This document shows, piece by piece, positions 1 through 7,874 of a stretch of 11,343 nt of DNA; within the stretch, counting starts at the first letter, position 1; each line of letters opens with the position of its first letter. Origin of the DNA: JBCDBY01 sp039182715. GTDB lineage: Bacteria > Planctomycetota > PLA2. The stretch is from contig JBCDBY010000137.1 of NCBI GenBank assembly GCA_039182715.1, forward strand, positions 1 to 11,343, given 5' to 3'. A program made the translations under genes and the position numbers. The notes beneath the pieces are model-generated. The model did not search any database, was not told where the DNA came from, and worked only from the letters and a program-made list of their open reading frames with translations.

Positions 1-358
1 CAAGAGCCTCGAGACGCAGGGCCTCTTCGTGGAGCCCGCCTGGATCGAGAAGGTCATCGTCTTCGACGCCCAGGGCAACGCGATGGAGCACCGCTTCCCG
101 CTCGACGAGAGCGAGAAGAAGCTCTCCACGCTCAAGTCCGCTCCGGTTAAGCCGCTGTCCGAAAAGGACTTGCGCGCCGGTCGCCGCATGGTGCGCCCGC
201 GCGACACGTCCGAGTTCGAGCGCGGCGTGACGATCCCCTTCCCCGCGGATCTCGCCAACCCCGACGAGGAGAAGCCGGAAGGCGAGCGACGCGTCGAGTC
301 CGAGATCGGCGGTACGGACGAGACCGGCACGACCGAGAAGAAGGAGGACGGAGGCTAG
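1..358 (+). CDS. C-terminal part of an unrecognised protein (5' end outside window)
   Basis: The reading frame is open from the left edge: codons from base 2 read KSLETQGLFVEPAWIEKVIVF before any plausible start, so this is the tail of a longer gene ending in TAG at 356-358. A GTG at 29 is in frame but falls inside the conserved-looking stretch and is probably not the start. About 118 residues are visible. The first 40 look folded (a strand-like WIEKVIVFDAQGN segment). The last 40 are acidic, low complexity and rich in E, G and T, which suggests a disordered tail. I see no signal peptide, membrane helix or catalytic motif in this part and do not recognise the family. The gene is followed by a strong intrinsic terminator and is convergent with parB, so it is the last gene of its transcription unit. 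Confidence 0.65.
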   Translation, partial: KSLETQGLFVEPAWIEKVIVFDAQGNAMEHRFPLDESEKKLSTLKSAPVKPLSEKDLRAGRRMVRPRDTSEFERGVTIPFPADLANPDEEKPEGERRVESEIGGTDETGTTEKKEDGG

Positions 359-371
359 CCTTCCGCGCACG

Positions 372-425
372 AAAGAGCGCGGTCGCCTCAAGGTCGCCTC
401 AAGGGGGCGACCGCGCTCTTTTTTT
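372..425 (+). terminator. Rho-independent terminator between the truncated gene and parB
   Basis: A 16-bp perfect stem pairs 372-387 with 406-421 around an 18-nt loop, and the descending arm runs into seven consecutive T (419-425). It begins 14 bases after the TAG of the upstream plus-strand gene, which it should terminate efficiently. Read from the minus strand the same stem lies just downstream of the parB stop (428-430), but only three U follow it, so termination of parB by it would be weaker. The loop contains a tandem 11-bp duplication, described separately. Confidence 0.9.
381..402. repeat. Tandem 11-bp duplication inside the terminator
   Basis: The unit GGTCGCCTCAA occurs twice back to back, at 381-391 and 392-402, without mismatch. 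The first copy supplies the inner part of the terminator's left arm. The second lies in the loop and can itself pair (392-398 with 406-412) to form a shorter 7-bp hairpin with a 7-nt loop. It looks like a recent slippage duplication. Confidence 0.85.
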
Positions 426-427
426 GC

Positions 428-1300
<873 letters not shown>

Positions 1301-1309
1301 CGGGATGAG

Positions 1310-1314
1310 CCTCC
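1310..1314 (-). promoter_or_regulatory. Ribosome binding site of parB
   Basis: The minus strand reads GGAGG here, 9 nt before the ATG at 1300. It decides between that ATG and the in-frame ATG at 1318, which lies upstream of the site. Confidence 0.75.
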
Positions 1315-1380
1315 GCATGTTCTGGGGGTGTTGCGGGCGTTATCCTACAACACCTCGTCGACGCCCCCGCACGGGGACCG

Positions 1381-2091
1381 ATGTTCCACGTGAAACAATT
1401 CGCCCCCATCGCCCACCTCACCCTGCGGGAGTGCCTGCGCCGCGCGTTCCCCTACGTCGCCGTAGTTGCGCTCGTGCTGCTGGTCGCGACGTCGCGGCTC
1501 TTCCTGCACTTCACCTTCGGTCAACAGCGCGCCGAATCCCTCAACTTGGCGATATCTGGCGCATTTCTGGCGGGCTTTGCACTCGCTCTGTTCGTCGGGA
1601 CCGGGCTCGTGCGGCGCGATCTCGAGCGACAGACGCTGCCCTGGCTGCTCACCAAGCCGCTCGGCCTCGCGAGTTACGTGCTCGGACGCCTGCTGGGACT
1701 GGTGGCCGCCGCCGCGCTGCTTGCGCTGCTGGTCACCGCCGGTTCCGCCCCGATCCTGGCCGGCATGAGCGACCAGGTGAGCTGGATCGACGTCCTGGCC
1801 GCCGGCGCGCGCGCTCTTGCGCCACTGCTCGTGCTCTGCGCCGCCGCACTCGCCGCGTCCGCCCTGGCTGGGCGCGCGCTCGCGCCACTGTTGCTGTTGG
1901 CTCTCTTCCTGCTCGGCTCCCTCTTCCCGCAGTCACTGCTGGTACCAGACTTTTCGCTCTTCTCGCTCGACGCGAATGCAACAGCCCCAAGCGCCCTCGC
2001 GTGGCTCTACGCGCTTGTTTTTTGTTCGATCTTCGCGCTTTTCGCCTATATAGTTCTCGCGATCCGGATCCCCGGAACGAGAGAGGGCTGA
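1381..2091 (+). CDS. Six-helix membrane protein, ABC-2 type permease-like
   Basis: The 236-residue product is almost entirely hydrophobic, with six predicted membrane segments at about 23-43, 55-77, 98-120, 138-163, 166-184 and 204-228. The loop between helices 2 and 3 reads RRDLERQTLPWLLTKPLGLA, then SYVLGRLLG. This resembles the cytoplasmic coupling segment of ABC-2 permeases, where an E-R-x-T ... L-x-x-K/R-P pattern precedes helix 3. No ATPase partner is in the window, so the substrate and a transport role remain open. The ATG at 1381 overlaps parS, so the N-terminus is MFHVKQ. A GGGGA at 1373-1377 is only 3 nt from that ATG, so the in-frame GTG at 1390, also inside parS, is an alternative start. 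The gene is followed at 6 bp by the metallophosphoesterase gene, and the two are probably co-transcribed. Confidence 0.78.
   Translation: MFHVKQFAPIAHLTLRECLRRAFPYVAVVALVLLVATSRLFLHFTFGQQRAESLNLAISGAFLAGFALALFVGTGLVRRDLERQTLPWLLTKPLGLASYVLGRLLGLVAAAALLALLVTAGSAPILAGMSDQVSWIDVLAAGARALAPLLVLCAAALAASALAGRALAPLLLLALFLLGSLFPQSLLVPDFSLFSLDANATAPSALAWLYALVFCSIFALFAYIVLAIRIPGTREG
1382..1397. promoter_or_regulatory. parS: parS centromere site (ParB binding site)
   Basis: The 16-mer TGTTCCACGTGAAACA matches the widely conserved bacterial parS consensus. It is palindromic except for one position (C instead of T at base 5), as in well-known natural parS sites. It lies 81 bases upstream of the parB start codon. 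It also forms codons 1-6 of the divergent membrane-protein gene, reading ATG TTC CAC GTG AAA CAA. A site next to parB is expected to be near the replication origin and to act as a ParB-CTP loading point. Spreading from it could repress both the parB promoter and the divergent gene (inference). No second site with intact flanks is present in the window. Confidence 0.95.
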
Positions 2092-2097
2092 CAAGGC

Positions 2098-2826
2098 GTG
2101 CGATACGGCATCTTTGGCGACATTCATGGCAACCTCCATGCCCTGGATGCGGTCCTCGAGGCCTATAAGAGCGAGAGCATCGACGTCTACCTCTGTACGG
2201 GCGACCTCGTGGGCTACGGCGCCTATCCGCACGAGTGCATCGAACGCGTGCGGGAGATCAGCCAGGAGGTCGTCGCCGGGAACCACGACTTCGCCGTGTG
2301 CGAGAAGCTGGCGCTCGACTTCTTCAACACGTACGCCAAGTCGGCGGTGTTGTGGACGCGCGAGCAGCTGACCGACGAAGACCTCGATTACCTGCGAAAC
2401 CTCAAGTTGACGGCGATCGTGGACGAACACACGACCGTCTCCCACGCCACGATCTACGACGCGCATGCGTTCGACTACATCCAGACGCAGTACGACGCGC
2501 ACCTGAGCCTGCAGGAGCTCTCGACAACCTGCGGATTCGTCGGGCACTCGCACATCCCGATCGCCTTCTACCTGAAGGAAGGGGCGGTCAACTGGACGAT
2601 GGAGCCCTCCATCGAGGTCGCCGGGCTGGAGAAGGCGCTCGTCAACGTCGGTAGCGTCGGCCAGCCGCGTGACGAAAACCCCGACGCCGCCTACGCCGTG
2701 TACGACACCGAGGCGCAGGTGGTGGAGGTCAAGCGCGTACCGTACGACATCGAAGCCGCCATCGCCGCGATCGAGGAGAACAACCTCCCGCGCATCCTGG
2801 GCGAGCGGCTGCGGCTCGGCAAGTAA
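2098..2826 (+). CDS. Metallophosphoesterase, YfcE/DevT-like (calcineurin-like fold)
   Basis: The 242-residue protein carries the complete di-metal phosphoesterase signature in order: GDIHGN (7-12), GDLVGYG (35-41), GNHD (61-64) and GHSH (149-152). Between the last motif and the C-terminus lies NVGSVGQPRD (183-192), typical of the YfcE/MJ0936-like branch that includes myxobacterial DevT. These enzymes are small soluble phosphodiesterases, and the physiological substrate cannot be read from the sequence. Length is slightly above the shortest members of the family because of an insert after GNHD. The start is GTG at 2098, 6 bp after the stop of the membrane-protein gene. A GAGAGGG at 2081-2087 inside that gene is a plausible ribosome site at 10 nt. 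It is convergent with hemW with only 15 bp between stop codons, and I see no hairpin terminator there. Confidence 0.92.
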   Translation: MRYGIFGDIHGNLHALDAVLEAYKSESIDVYLCTGDLVGYGAYPHECIERVREISQEVVAGNHDFAVCEKLALDFFNTYAKSAVLWTREQLTDEDLDYLRNLKLTAIVDEHTTVSHATIYDAHAFDYIQTQYDAHLSLQELSTTCGFVGHSHIPIAFYLKEGAVNWTMEPSIEVAGLEKALVNVGSVGQPRDENPDAAYAVYDTEAQVVEVKRVPYDIEAAIAAIEENNLPRILGERLRLGK

Positions 2827-2841
2827 CCTCCGACTTGCAAG

Positions 2842-3963
2842 CTAGAGGAATTCGCTTGCGACGCCGTCCGCGACGGCCCAACCGCGGCGCGCCAGCCGGA
2901 GCGGCGCATCCCGCTCGAGCAGGCGTGCCTGCACCAGGCGCCGGGCGGTGGGGGTGAACAGCTGCGGCGCGTCGACCCCGTAGCGCGCGCCAATGGCGTC
3001 GAGATCCGCCCCGGCCGCGGTTCGAAGCGCGAACGCGACCGCCTCGCGCGCGGCCGCCTCGTCGTCGAGCCGCTCCTCGGAGACGATCGCATGCCCTTGC
3101 GTCTCCACGAGCTGACGGTAGCGGTCCAGACGGCGCTCGTTGGCCTGCCTCCGCCGCCCGAGATAGCTGTACGCGCCCGCTCCAAAACCGGCATAACTCT
3201 CGTTATTCCAATAGCTTAGGTTGTGCTTGCAGGCGAGGCCGGGCTTGGCGAAGTTGGAGATCTCGTAGCGCTCGTAGCCCGCCTCGCGGAGCCGTCGCGC
3301 CGTGTAGCGGAACAGGAAGAGCTCGTCCTCCTCCTCGATCGGCTGCAGGGTGCCGCGTCGGCGGCGCGCGGTGAACTCCGTGCCGGGCTCGTAGATGAGC
3401 GCGTAGAGGCTGAAGTGGCCCGGATCCCACTGCAGCGCGCGGTCGAGCGTCTCGATCCACTCGCGACGCTGCATGCCGGGCACGCCGTAGATGAAGTCGA
3501 CATTGAGCCGGGCGATGCCGGAAGCCTGCGCCATCGCGACCGCCTCCTCGAGCTCGGCCGCGGTGTGCACACGGCCAAGCGTGCGCAGGTGGTGATCGAA
3601 GAGCGCCTGGCCGCCGAGACTCAGCCGGTTCACGCCGTGCTTCTCGAGCACGGCGATCTTCTCGGCGGTGAGCGAGCCGGGGTTCGCCTCGACGGTGAAC
3701 TCGCGGTGCGGGTCGGGCTCGACGCGCGCGACGAGGTCGGCGAGGTAGCGATCGAGCTGCGCCGGTTCCACTACGGTCGGCGTACCCCCGCCGAGGAAGA
3801 TCGTGGGGGGGTTCCGCGGAACGCCGCGCGCATCCATCTCGCGCGCGAGCGCGTCGAGGTACCCGTCGACGTCGAGACCCGCGACCGCGAACGAGTTGAA
3901 GTCGCAGTAGGGACACTTCGTCTCGCAGAAAGGGATGTGCACGTAGAGCGACGGGTCGCTCAT
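2842..3963 (-). CDS. hemW: HemW, radical SAM haem chaperone (coproporphyrinogen oxidase-like)
   Basis: The 373-residue protein begins MSDPSLYVHIPFC and has the radical SAM cluster motif CETKCPYCDF (Cys13, Cys17, Cys20). Phe22 follows where HemN enzymes have a fourth Cys, which marks HemW rather than true oxygen-independent coproporphyrinogen III oxidase. GGGTPT (58-63) and EANPGS (93-98) fit the SAM-binding part of the barrel. HNLSYWNNESYAGFGAGAYS (247-266) is the family signature, and a small winged-helix-like HemN C-terminal domain follows (about 300-373). HemW proteins bind haem and are thought to deliver it to respiratory enzymes, as HrdC/HemW studies show. The ATG at 3963 overlaps the upstream gene's stop as ATGA, so the two are translationally coupled. 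A longer in-frame start at 4032 would lie inside the upstream gene and adds an unrelated N-terminus. Confidence 0.93.
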   Translation of the reverse strand: MSDPSLYVHIPFCETKCPYCDFNSFAVAGLDVDGYLDALAREMDARGVPRNPPTIFLGGGTPTVVEPAQLDRYLADLVARVEPDPHREFTVEANPGSLTAEKIAVLEKHGVNRLSLGGQALFDHHLRTLGRVHTAAELEEAVAMAQASGIARLNVDFIYGVPGMQRREWIETLDRALQWDPGHFSLYALIYEPGTEFTARRRRGTLQPIEEEDELFLFRYTARRLREAGYERYEISNFAKPGLACKHNLSYWNNESYAGFGAGAYSYLGRRRQANERRLDRYRQLVETQGHAIVSEERLDDEAAAREAVAFALRTAAGADLDAIGARYGVDAPQLFTPTARRLVQARLLERDAPLRLARRGWAVADGVASEFL

Positions 3964-5051
3964 CGCAGATGCTCGCGCACTTCCTGCATGGTCAGGTAGC
4001 GCTCCTGCGGATCGAACGAGAAGTTGCGCCACGCGGCGGGCGCGCGACCCTCGAGCAGCTTTCGCGCGGCGCGCCCGGCGGCCGCGCGCAGCTGGTCGTG
4101 GCCGGCACGCGCGCCCTTCAGTTCCGCGCGCAGCAGCGCGAGCGCCTTCTTGCTCTTGCGCGTCTCTGCCAACGCATACGCGGCGCGCGCGTCGTCGGCG
4201 TGACGAATGACCGCGAGCGCCACGAGCGGCTCGAGGTCGACCTTGCTATCGACCGCGCTGTTCAGCACGCGTTGGGCCTGCTCGAGCAACTCGAACTGCG
4301 CGTAGACGCCCGCGACGTACTGCTGGAACGCCTTCGCATCGAGATTGGCGCGTTCGTCCGCCCAGCTGCGCATCGCCATCGGGTGCGCGGCCGCCTTGAG
4401 CGCGAGCTCGGCGCCGTTGGAGACGCGCACGTACTGGGCGAGGATCGTTGCGCCCTTGCCGGGGCCCTGCAGCGGCTTCATCGACGTCGCGCCGCGCGCG
4501 AAGAGAAACGAGATCGGCACGTCCCACAACGTCATGGTGACGCGACGAAAGTCACCGTCGACCTGCGGCGTCGTCATCCAGAAGAGCGTGTCGCGCTCCA
4601 GGGTGGTGGGGGTGCGCAGCGCCTTCGGCGTCGGCGAGACCTTGACCTCGTCGATCTCGACGGCGCCATCAAGCGCGGCGATGCGAAACGCGCCGGTCAA
4701 CTTGCCCGACCACTCCAGTCGGTCGGCGTCGACCCGCAACCCGACCGGGGAGAGCACCAGCACGCGATCGCCCTTGCCCTTCGGCACGCGAATGGGCGGC
4801 GCGGTGGGGCGGCCGAGCGGTTCGCGCGCGTCGTGGAACGTCAGCTCGAGGGCGCCGCCCTTGTGGCGGAACCGGATCTCGAGACGCACGATCTTCTCGA
4901 TCCCGCGAGCGGCGATCCAGCCGTCCCGGGGCAGCAGCAGCTTGCCCTTCTTCGGCTTGTTGGGCGCGCCGACAAGCCAGCGCTGCGGATCGAGCGGTTG
5001 ATCGAAGGTCTCGAACGAGGCGAGAAGAAGGAGGCCGGCGAGGACGTTCAC
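3960..5051 (-). CDS. Exported protein of unknown function with a concanavalin-like N-terminal domain (tentative)
   Basis: The 363-residue product starts with a short hydrophobic stretch (MNVLAGLLLLAS) that could be a minimal signal peptide, though it lacks N-terminal positive charges. Residues about 14-138 are beta-rich (FETFDQPLDPQRWLVG, then alternating strands ending VEIDEVKVSP). This resembles LamG/DUF1080-type jelly-roll domains, but I cannot confirm that. Residues about 220-340 are helical, Ala- and Lys-rich and TPR-like in composition. I do not recognise the family. GTG at 5051 is the first possible start because an in-frame TAA lies at 5067-5069. No clear Shine-Dalgarno precedes it. 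The stop overlaps the hemW start by ATGA. The divergent lipoprotein gene starts 30 bp away. Confidence 0.75.
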   Translation of the reverse strand: MNVLAGLLLLASFETFDQPLDPQRWLVGAPNKPKKGKLLLPRDGWIAARGIEKIVRLEIRFRHKGGALELTFHDAREPLGRPTAPPIRVPKGKGDRVLVLSPVGLRVDADRLEWSGKLTGAFRIAALDGAVEIDEVKVSPTPKALRTPTTLERDTLFWMTTPQVDGDFRRVTMTLWDVPISFLFARGATSMKPLQGPGKGATILAQYVRVSNGAELALKAAAHPMAMRSWADERANLDAKAFQQYVAGVYAQFELLEQAQRVLNSAVDSKVDLEPLVALAVIRHADDARAAYALAETRKSKKALALLRAELKGARAGHDQLRAAAGRAARKLLEGRAPAAWRNFSFDPQERYLTMQEVREHLR

Positions 5052-5081
5052 GGTCGACGTTAGAGGTTACCCTCCAGCGTC

Positions 5082-5858
5082 ATGCATCGCCTTGCCTGCG
5101 TCGCGCTGGTCCTCGTGACCGGCTGTACCGAAGCCGCCACCTCCGAGCTGACCTTCCCCGCCGCCCAGGTCGAAGACGTCATCCTGCATTTCAACCACGG
5201 ATCGATCACCGTGCGGCACGCGCGCGACGGCGAGAAGAACGACGTCTGCATCCTCCGCGTGACCGAGTCGGGCACGGAGGCCCTCGGCGCGGAGAAGCGC
5301 TTCGCCCCCAACGTGTCGGAGAAGCGCATCCGCCTCCGGCAGCGACGCAACGAGGAGAAGCTGAAGCTCGACGTGGAGCTGGTCGTGCCGGCGGGCGTCG
5401 ACCTCGACCTGGTGCTTCGCGAGGGCCCGATCAAGGTCGACGGCACCTACGGACGCGTCGGCGTGACGACGACGAAGGGCGACGTGACGGCGAACTTCGC
5501 GCGCTGCGAAGGCGCCACGCTCAAGTCGCTCGAGGGCAAGGTGCATCTCACGCTCGAAAGCGGCCGCCTGACGCATGACGTCGTCTGCGAGTCGACGCGC
5601 GGCGACGTCAGCCTGAACGTGCCGACCGGTTTCCGCGGACCGGTGCAGCTCTTCAGCGGCGCCGCGAAGCTGAAGCTGCCGGAGCGGCCGACGTTTCAAC
5701 TGCTGGTCGACGCGGGCCGCAAGTCGGCGCGCGGGTTCGCCGGCTCCCCCCTCGACGAGGAAGAGAAGCGCAAGGGCATGTCGGAGAACAAGTGGCCCGC
5801 GTCGATCTTCGGCAAGTCCCCGCAGGGGACCGTCGAGCTCAGAACGAATCCGAGTTGA
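5082..5858 (+). CDS. Lipoprotein with DUF4097-like beta-strand repeats (putative)
   Basis: The 258-residue product has a lipoprotein signal peptide (MHRLACVALVLVTGC) with lipobox LVTGC and Cys15 as the lipidated residue. The mature part is made of short strands with glycine turns, such as GPIKVDGTYGRVGVTTTKGD (115-134), LEGKVHLTLESGRLTHDV (150-167) and TRGDVSLNVPTG (172-183). This pattern is typical of DUF4097/putative-adhesin beta-helix-like domains. Three further cysteines (56, 142, 169) are present. Residues 215-245 are charged and probably flexible. The function is unknown. The start codon sits 30 bp from the divergent GTG at 5051 and has only a weak GAGG 15 nt upstream. The 3' end overlaps the convergent sigma factor gene by 20 bp (5839-5858), with no terminator between them. 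Confidence 0.8.
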   Translation: MHRLACVALVLVTGCTEAATSELTFPAAQVEDVILHFNHGSITVRHARDGEKNDVCILRVTESGTEALGAEKRFAPNVSEKRIRLRQRRNEEKLKLDVELVVPAGVDLDLVLREGPIKVDGTYGRVGVTTTKGDVTANFARCEGATLKSLEGKVHLTLESGRLTHDVVCESTRGDVSLNVPTGFRGPVQLFSGAAKLKLPERPTFQLLVDAGRKSARGFAGSPLDEEEKRKGMSENKWPASIFGKSPQGTVELRTNPS

Positions 5859-6714
5859 TGATGCGCTGCAGGCGCCGCAGCGCCTCCGCCTCGATCTGAC
5901 GCACGCGCTCGCGCGTGAGCCCGATGCGCGCGCCGATCTCCTTGAGCGTCATCGGCTCCTTCGGCGCGGGGCCGAGGCCGAACCGCAGCCGCAGGATAAG
6001 CGCTTCGCGCTCCGGCACCGAGCCGAGCAGCTTCTCGATGCGATCGAGGTTGTAGTTGTGGAAGAACACGTCTTCCGGCTGGCGCATCGTCTCGTCGACG
6101 ATCGTGTCGTTCGCGGTCGGGAGCGCGTCGAGGCTGACCGTGCCGGAGCCGGTCTTCTCCGCGCGCATCGCGCGCCGCAGCACGCGCAGGTTCTCCTCGG
6201 GGATCTCCATCACCTTGGCGAGCTCCTGGACCGTCGCCTCGCGGCCGAGCTCCTGCTGCAGCTGACGCTGCGCGTGCCGCATGCGCGTGATCACCTCGAC
6301 CAGGTAGGAGGGGATCCGCACCGTCTTCACGGTGTTGACGAGCGCGCGCCGCACCGACTGCTTGATCCACCAGGTCGCGTAGGTAGAGAAGCGCGTCTCC
6401 TCGTTGGGGTCGAACTTCTCGACCGCGCGCATGAGGCCGATGTTGCCCTCTTCGATGAGGTCCATGAGCGACAGCCCGCGGCCGGTGTAGCGCTTCGCGA
6501 TGGACACCACGAGGCGCAGGTTGGCCTTGATCATGTGCTCCCGCGCTTCGAGATCGCCCATCTCCTGAATCCGGCGCGCGATGGACTTCTCCTCGTCCGC
6601 CGTCAGCAGGTCGACACGGTTGATCTCCCGCAGGTAGGCACTCAGCGTGCTGCGGTCCTCGATGATGCGTTCCTCCCGCTCCCCGGGGTGCGCCGGACGT
6701 GTCCGCCCGCACAC
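5839..6714 (-). CDS. Sigma-70 family RNA polymerase sigma factor (RpoD/SigA-like, lacking region 1.1)
   Basis: The 291-residue protein contains regions 1.2 (about 22-50), 2 (58-128, with DLIEEGNIGLMRAVEKFDP and FSTYATWWIKQSVRRAL), 3 (135-215) and 4 (222-288). Region 4 holds the helix-turn-helix TLKEIGARIGLTRERVRQIE (256-275). Region 1.1 is absent, so it is either a group 2 sigma or a compact primary sigma of the kind seen in some phyla such as Planctomycetota. Two starts fit the AAAGGAG at 6724-6730: GTG at 6714 (9 nt spacing, chosen) and TTG at 6717 (6 nt). The reading frame stays open far upstream through bshA and bshB1, but that extension is a GC-driven shadow. The gene starts 32 bp after the bshA stop on the same strand, so it is probably the last gene of the pyrF-bsh operon. 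This raises the possibility of redox- or growth-linked sigma expression (inference). Confidence 0.95.
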   Translation of the reverse strand: MCGRTRPAHPGEREERIIEDRSTLSAYLREINRVDLLTADEEKSIARRIQEMGDLEAREHMIKANLRLVVSIAKRYTGRGLSLMDLIEEGNIGLMRAVEKFDPNEETRFSTYATWWIKQSVRRALVNTVKTVRIPSYLVEVITRMRHAQRQLQQELGREATVQELAKVMEIPEENLRVLRRAMRAEKTGSGTVSLDALPTANDTIVDETMRQPEDVFFHNYNLDRIEKLLGSVPEREALILRLRFGLGPAPKEPMTLKEIGARIGLTRERVRQIEAEALRRLQRIINSDSF

Positions 6715-6723
6715 CAAGGTGCA

Positions 6724-6730
6724 CTCCTTT
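6724..6730 (-). promoter_or_regulatory. Ribosome binding site of the sigma factor gene
   Basis: The minus strand reads AAAGGAG in the 32-bp gap after bshA. It is 9 nt before GTG at 6714 and 6 nt before TTG at 6717, and so restricts the true start to one of these two codons. Confidence 0.75.
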
Positions 6731-6746
6731 GATCGGCGTGCGGAGG

Positions 6747-7874
6747 TCACGCCTTGAGCAGGCGCTCGTAAGCCTTTTCGTAGGCGGTGATCCAGCGGTC
6801 CTGGCCGAACTCCTCGACGGCGCGGCGACGCGCCTCGGCGCGCATCGTTTCGTGCGCCGCATCGTCGGAAAGCAGGGCCACGAGCCGGTCCGCGAGCGCT
6901 TCCTCGTCGCCGAGGGGCGCCAGCAGCCCGCTCACACCGTCCTCGATCACCTCCGGCAGGCCGCCCACGGCGCTGACGACCGGGGGCACCCCGCACGACA
7001 TCGCCTCGAGCGCCGCGAGGCCGAAGCTCTCGCTCTCCGAGGGCAGGATGAACGCGTCCGCCGCCGGCAGGATGCGCTCGATCTCGCCGCGCTGGCCGAG
7101 TGCGACGACGCGGTCGGCCACGCCCAGCTCCTCCGCGAGCGACTCGGCGCGCGCGAGGTCGGGGCCCTCGCCGACCAGCATGAGCCGCGCCGGCATCGCC
7201 TCGGCGACGCGGGCGAAGATGCGTACGACCTGGTCGGCGCGCTTGACGGGGCGGAAGTTGCTGATGTGCAGGAGCACCTTCTCGCCCGGGCGGCAGAGCG
7301 CGTCGCGGGTCTCCTGGCAGCGCGCGGGCCGGTAGCGCTCGGTGTCGACGAAGTTGTAGACGACGTCGATCTCGCAGTCGTCGCAGATGAGTCGCCGCGT
7401 CTCCTCGGCGAGGTGGTGCGACACCGCGGTCAGCGCGTCGGAGCGCCGGATGCCGTAGCGCGTGGCGGGCAGGTAGCTCTTGTCCTGGCCGATCAGCGTC
7501 ACGTCGGTGCCGTGCAGCGTGGTGAGCACCTTCACGCCGTTCTCCGCCATCTCGCGCGCGAGCACCGCGGAGACGGCGTGCGGCACGGCGTAGTGCGCGT
7601 GCAGGATCTCCACGCCGTGGTGGTGCACGACGTCGACCATGCGCGAGGCAAGCGCGAGGTCGTAGGGCGGGTAGCGGAAGAGCGGGTACGCGGTGACCTG
7701 CACCTCGTGAAAGTAGATGTTCGGGTGTCCCTCGCCGAACGCCGAGAGCCGGTAGGGGGGCTGATAGGAGAGGAAGTGAACCTCGTGCCCGCGGCTCGCC
7801 AGCGCGAGGCCGAGCTCGGTCGCGATCACGCCCGAGCCGCCATAGGTGGGGTAGCAGGCGATGGCGAGTTTCAC
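6747..7874 (-). CDS. bshA: BshA, N-acetyl-alpha-D-glucosaminyl L-malate synthase (GT4)
   Basis: BshA transfers GlcNAc from UDP-GlcNAc to L-malate, the first step of bacillithiol synthesis, in the cytosol. The 375-residue protein has a retaining GT-B/GT4 layout: the N-terminal CYPTYGGSGVIATELG (7-22), HAHYAVPHA (92-100) and HGTDVTLIGQDKSY (121-134) are family hallmarks of BshA. The C-terminal nucleotide-sugar domain has HISNFRPVKR (203-212), VGEGPD (234-239) and the EX7E pair Glu282/Glu290 in SESFGLAALEAMSCGVP. Length is normal for BshA. The start is GTG at 7874, overlapping the bshB1 stop as GTGA, with AAGGGA (7881-7886) 6 nt upstream as a good ribosome site. It lies directly downstream of bshB1 and bshC, which confirms the pathway assignment over other GT4 enzymes. 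The sigma factor gene follows after 32 bp. Confidence 0.94.
   Translation of the reverse strand: MKLAIACYPTYGGSGVIATELGLALASRGHEVHFLSYQPPYRLSAFGEGHPNIYFHEVQVTAYPLFRYPPYDLALASRMVDVVHHHGVEILHAHYAVPHAVSAVLAREMAENGVKVLTTLHGTDVTLIGQDKSYLPATRYGIRRSDALTAVSHHLAEETRRLICDDCEIDVVYNFVDTERYRPARCQETRDALCRPGEKVLLHISNFRPVKRADQVVRIFARVAEAMPARLMLVGEGPDLARAESLAEELGVADRVVALGQRGEIERILPAADAFILPSESESFGLAALEAMSCGVPPVVSAVGGLPEVIEDGVSGLLAPLGDEEALADRLVALLSDDAAHETMRAEARRRAVEEFGQDRWITAYEKAYERLLKA

Noticed and set aside
1301..1380. Promoter boxes for parB in the divergent intergenic region
   Set aside because: A TAGGAT element resembling a -10 box can be seen on the minus strand, but no -35 box at suitable spacing accompanies it, so I do not call a promoter.
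2827..2841. Terminator between the metallophosphoesterase gene and hemW
   Set aside because: Only 15 bp separate the stops. A short CTTGCAAG palindrome is present but has no stable stem or T-run.
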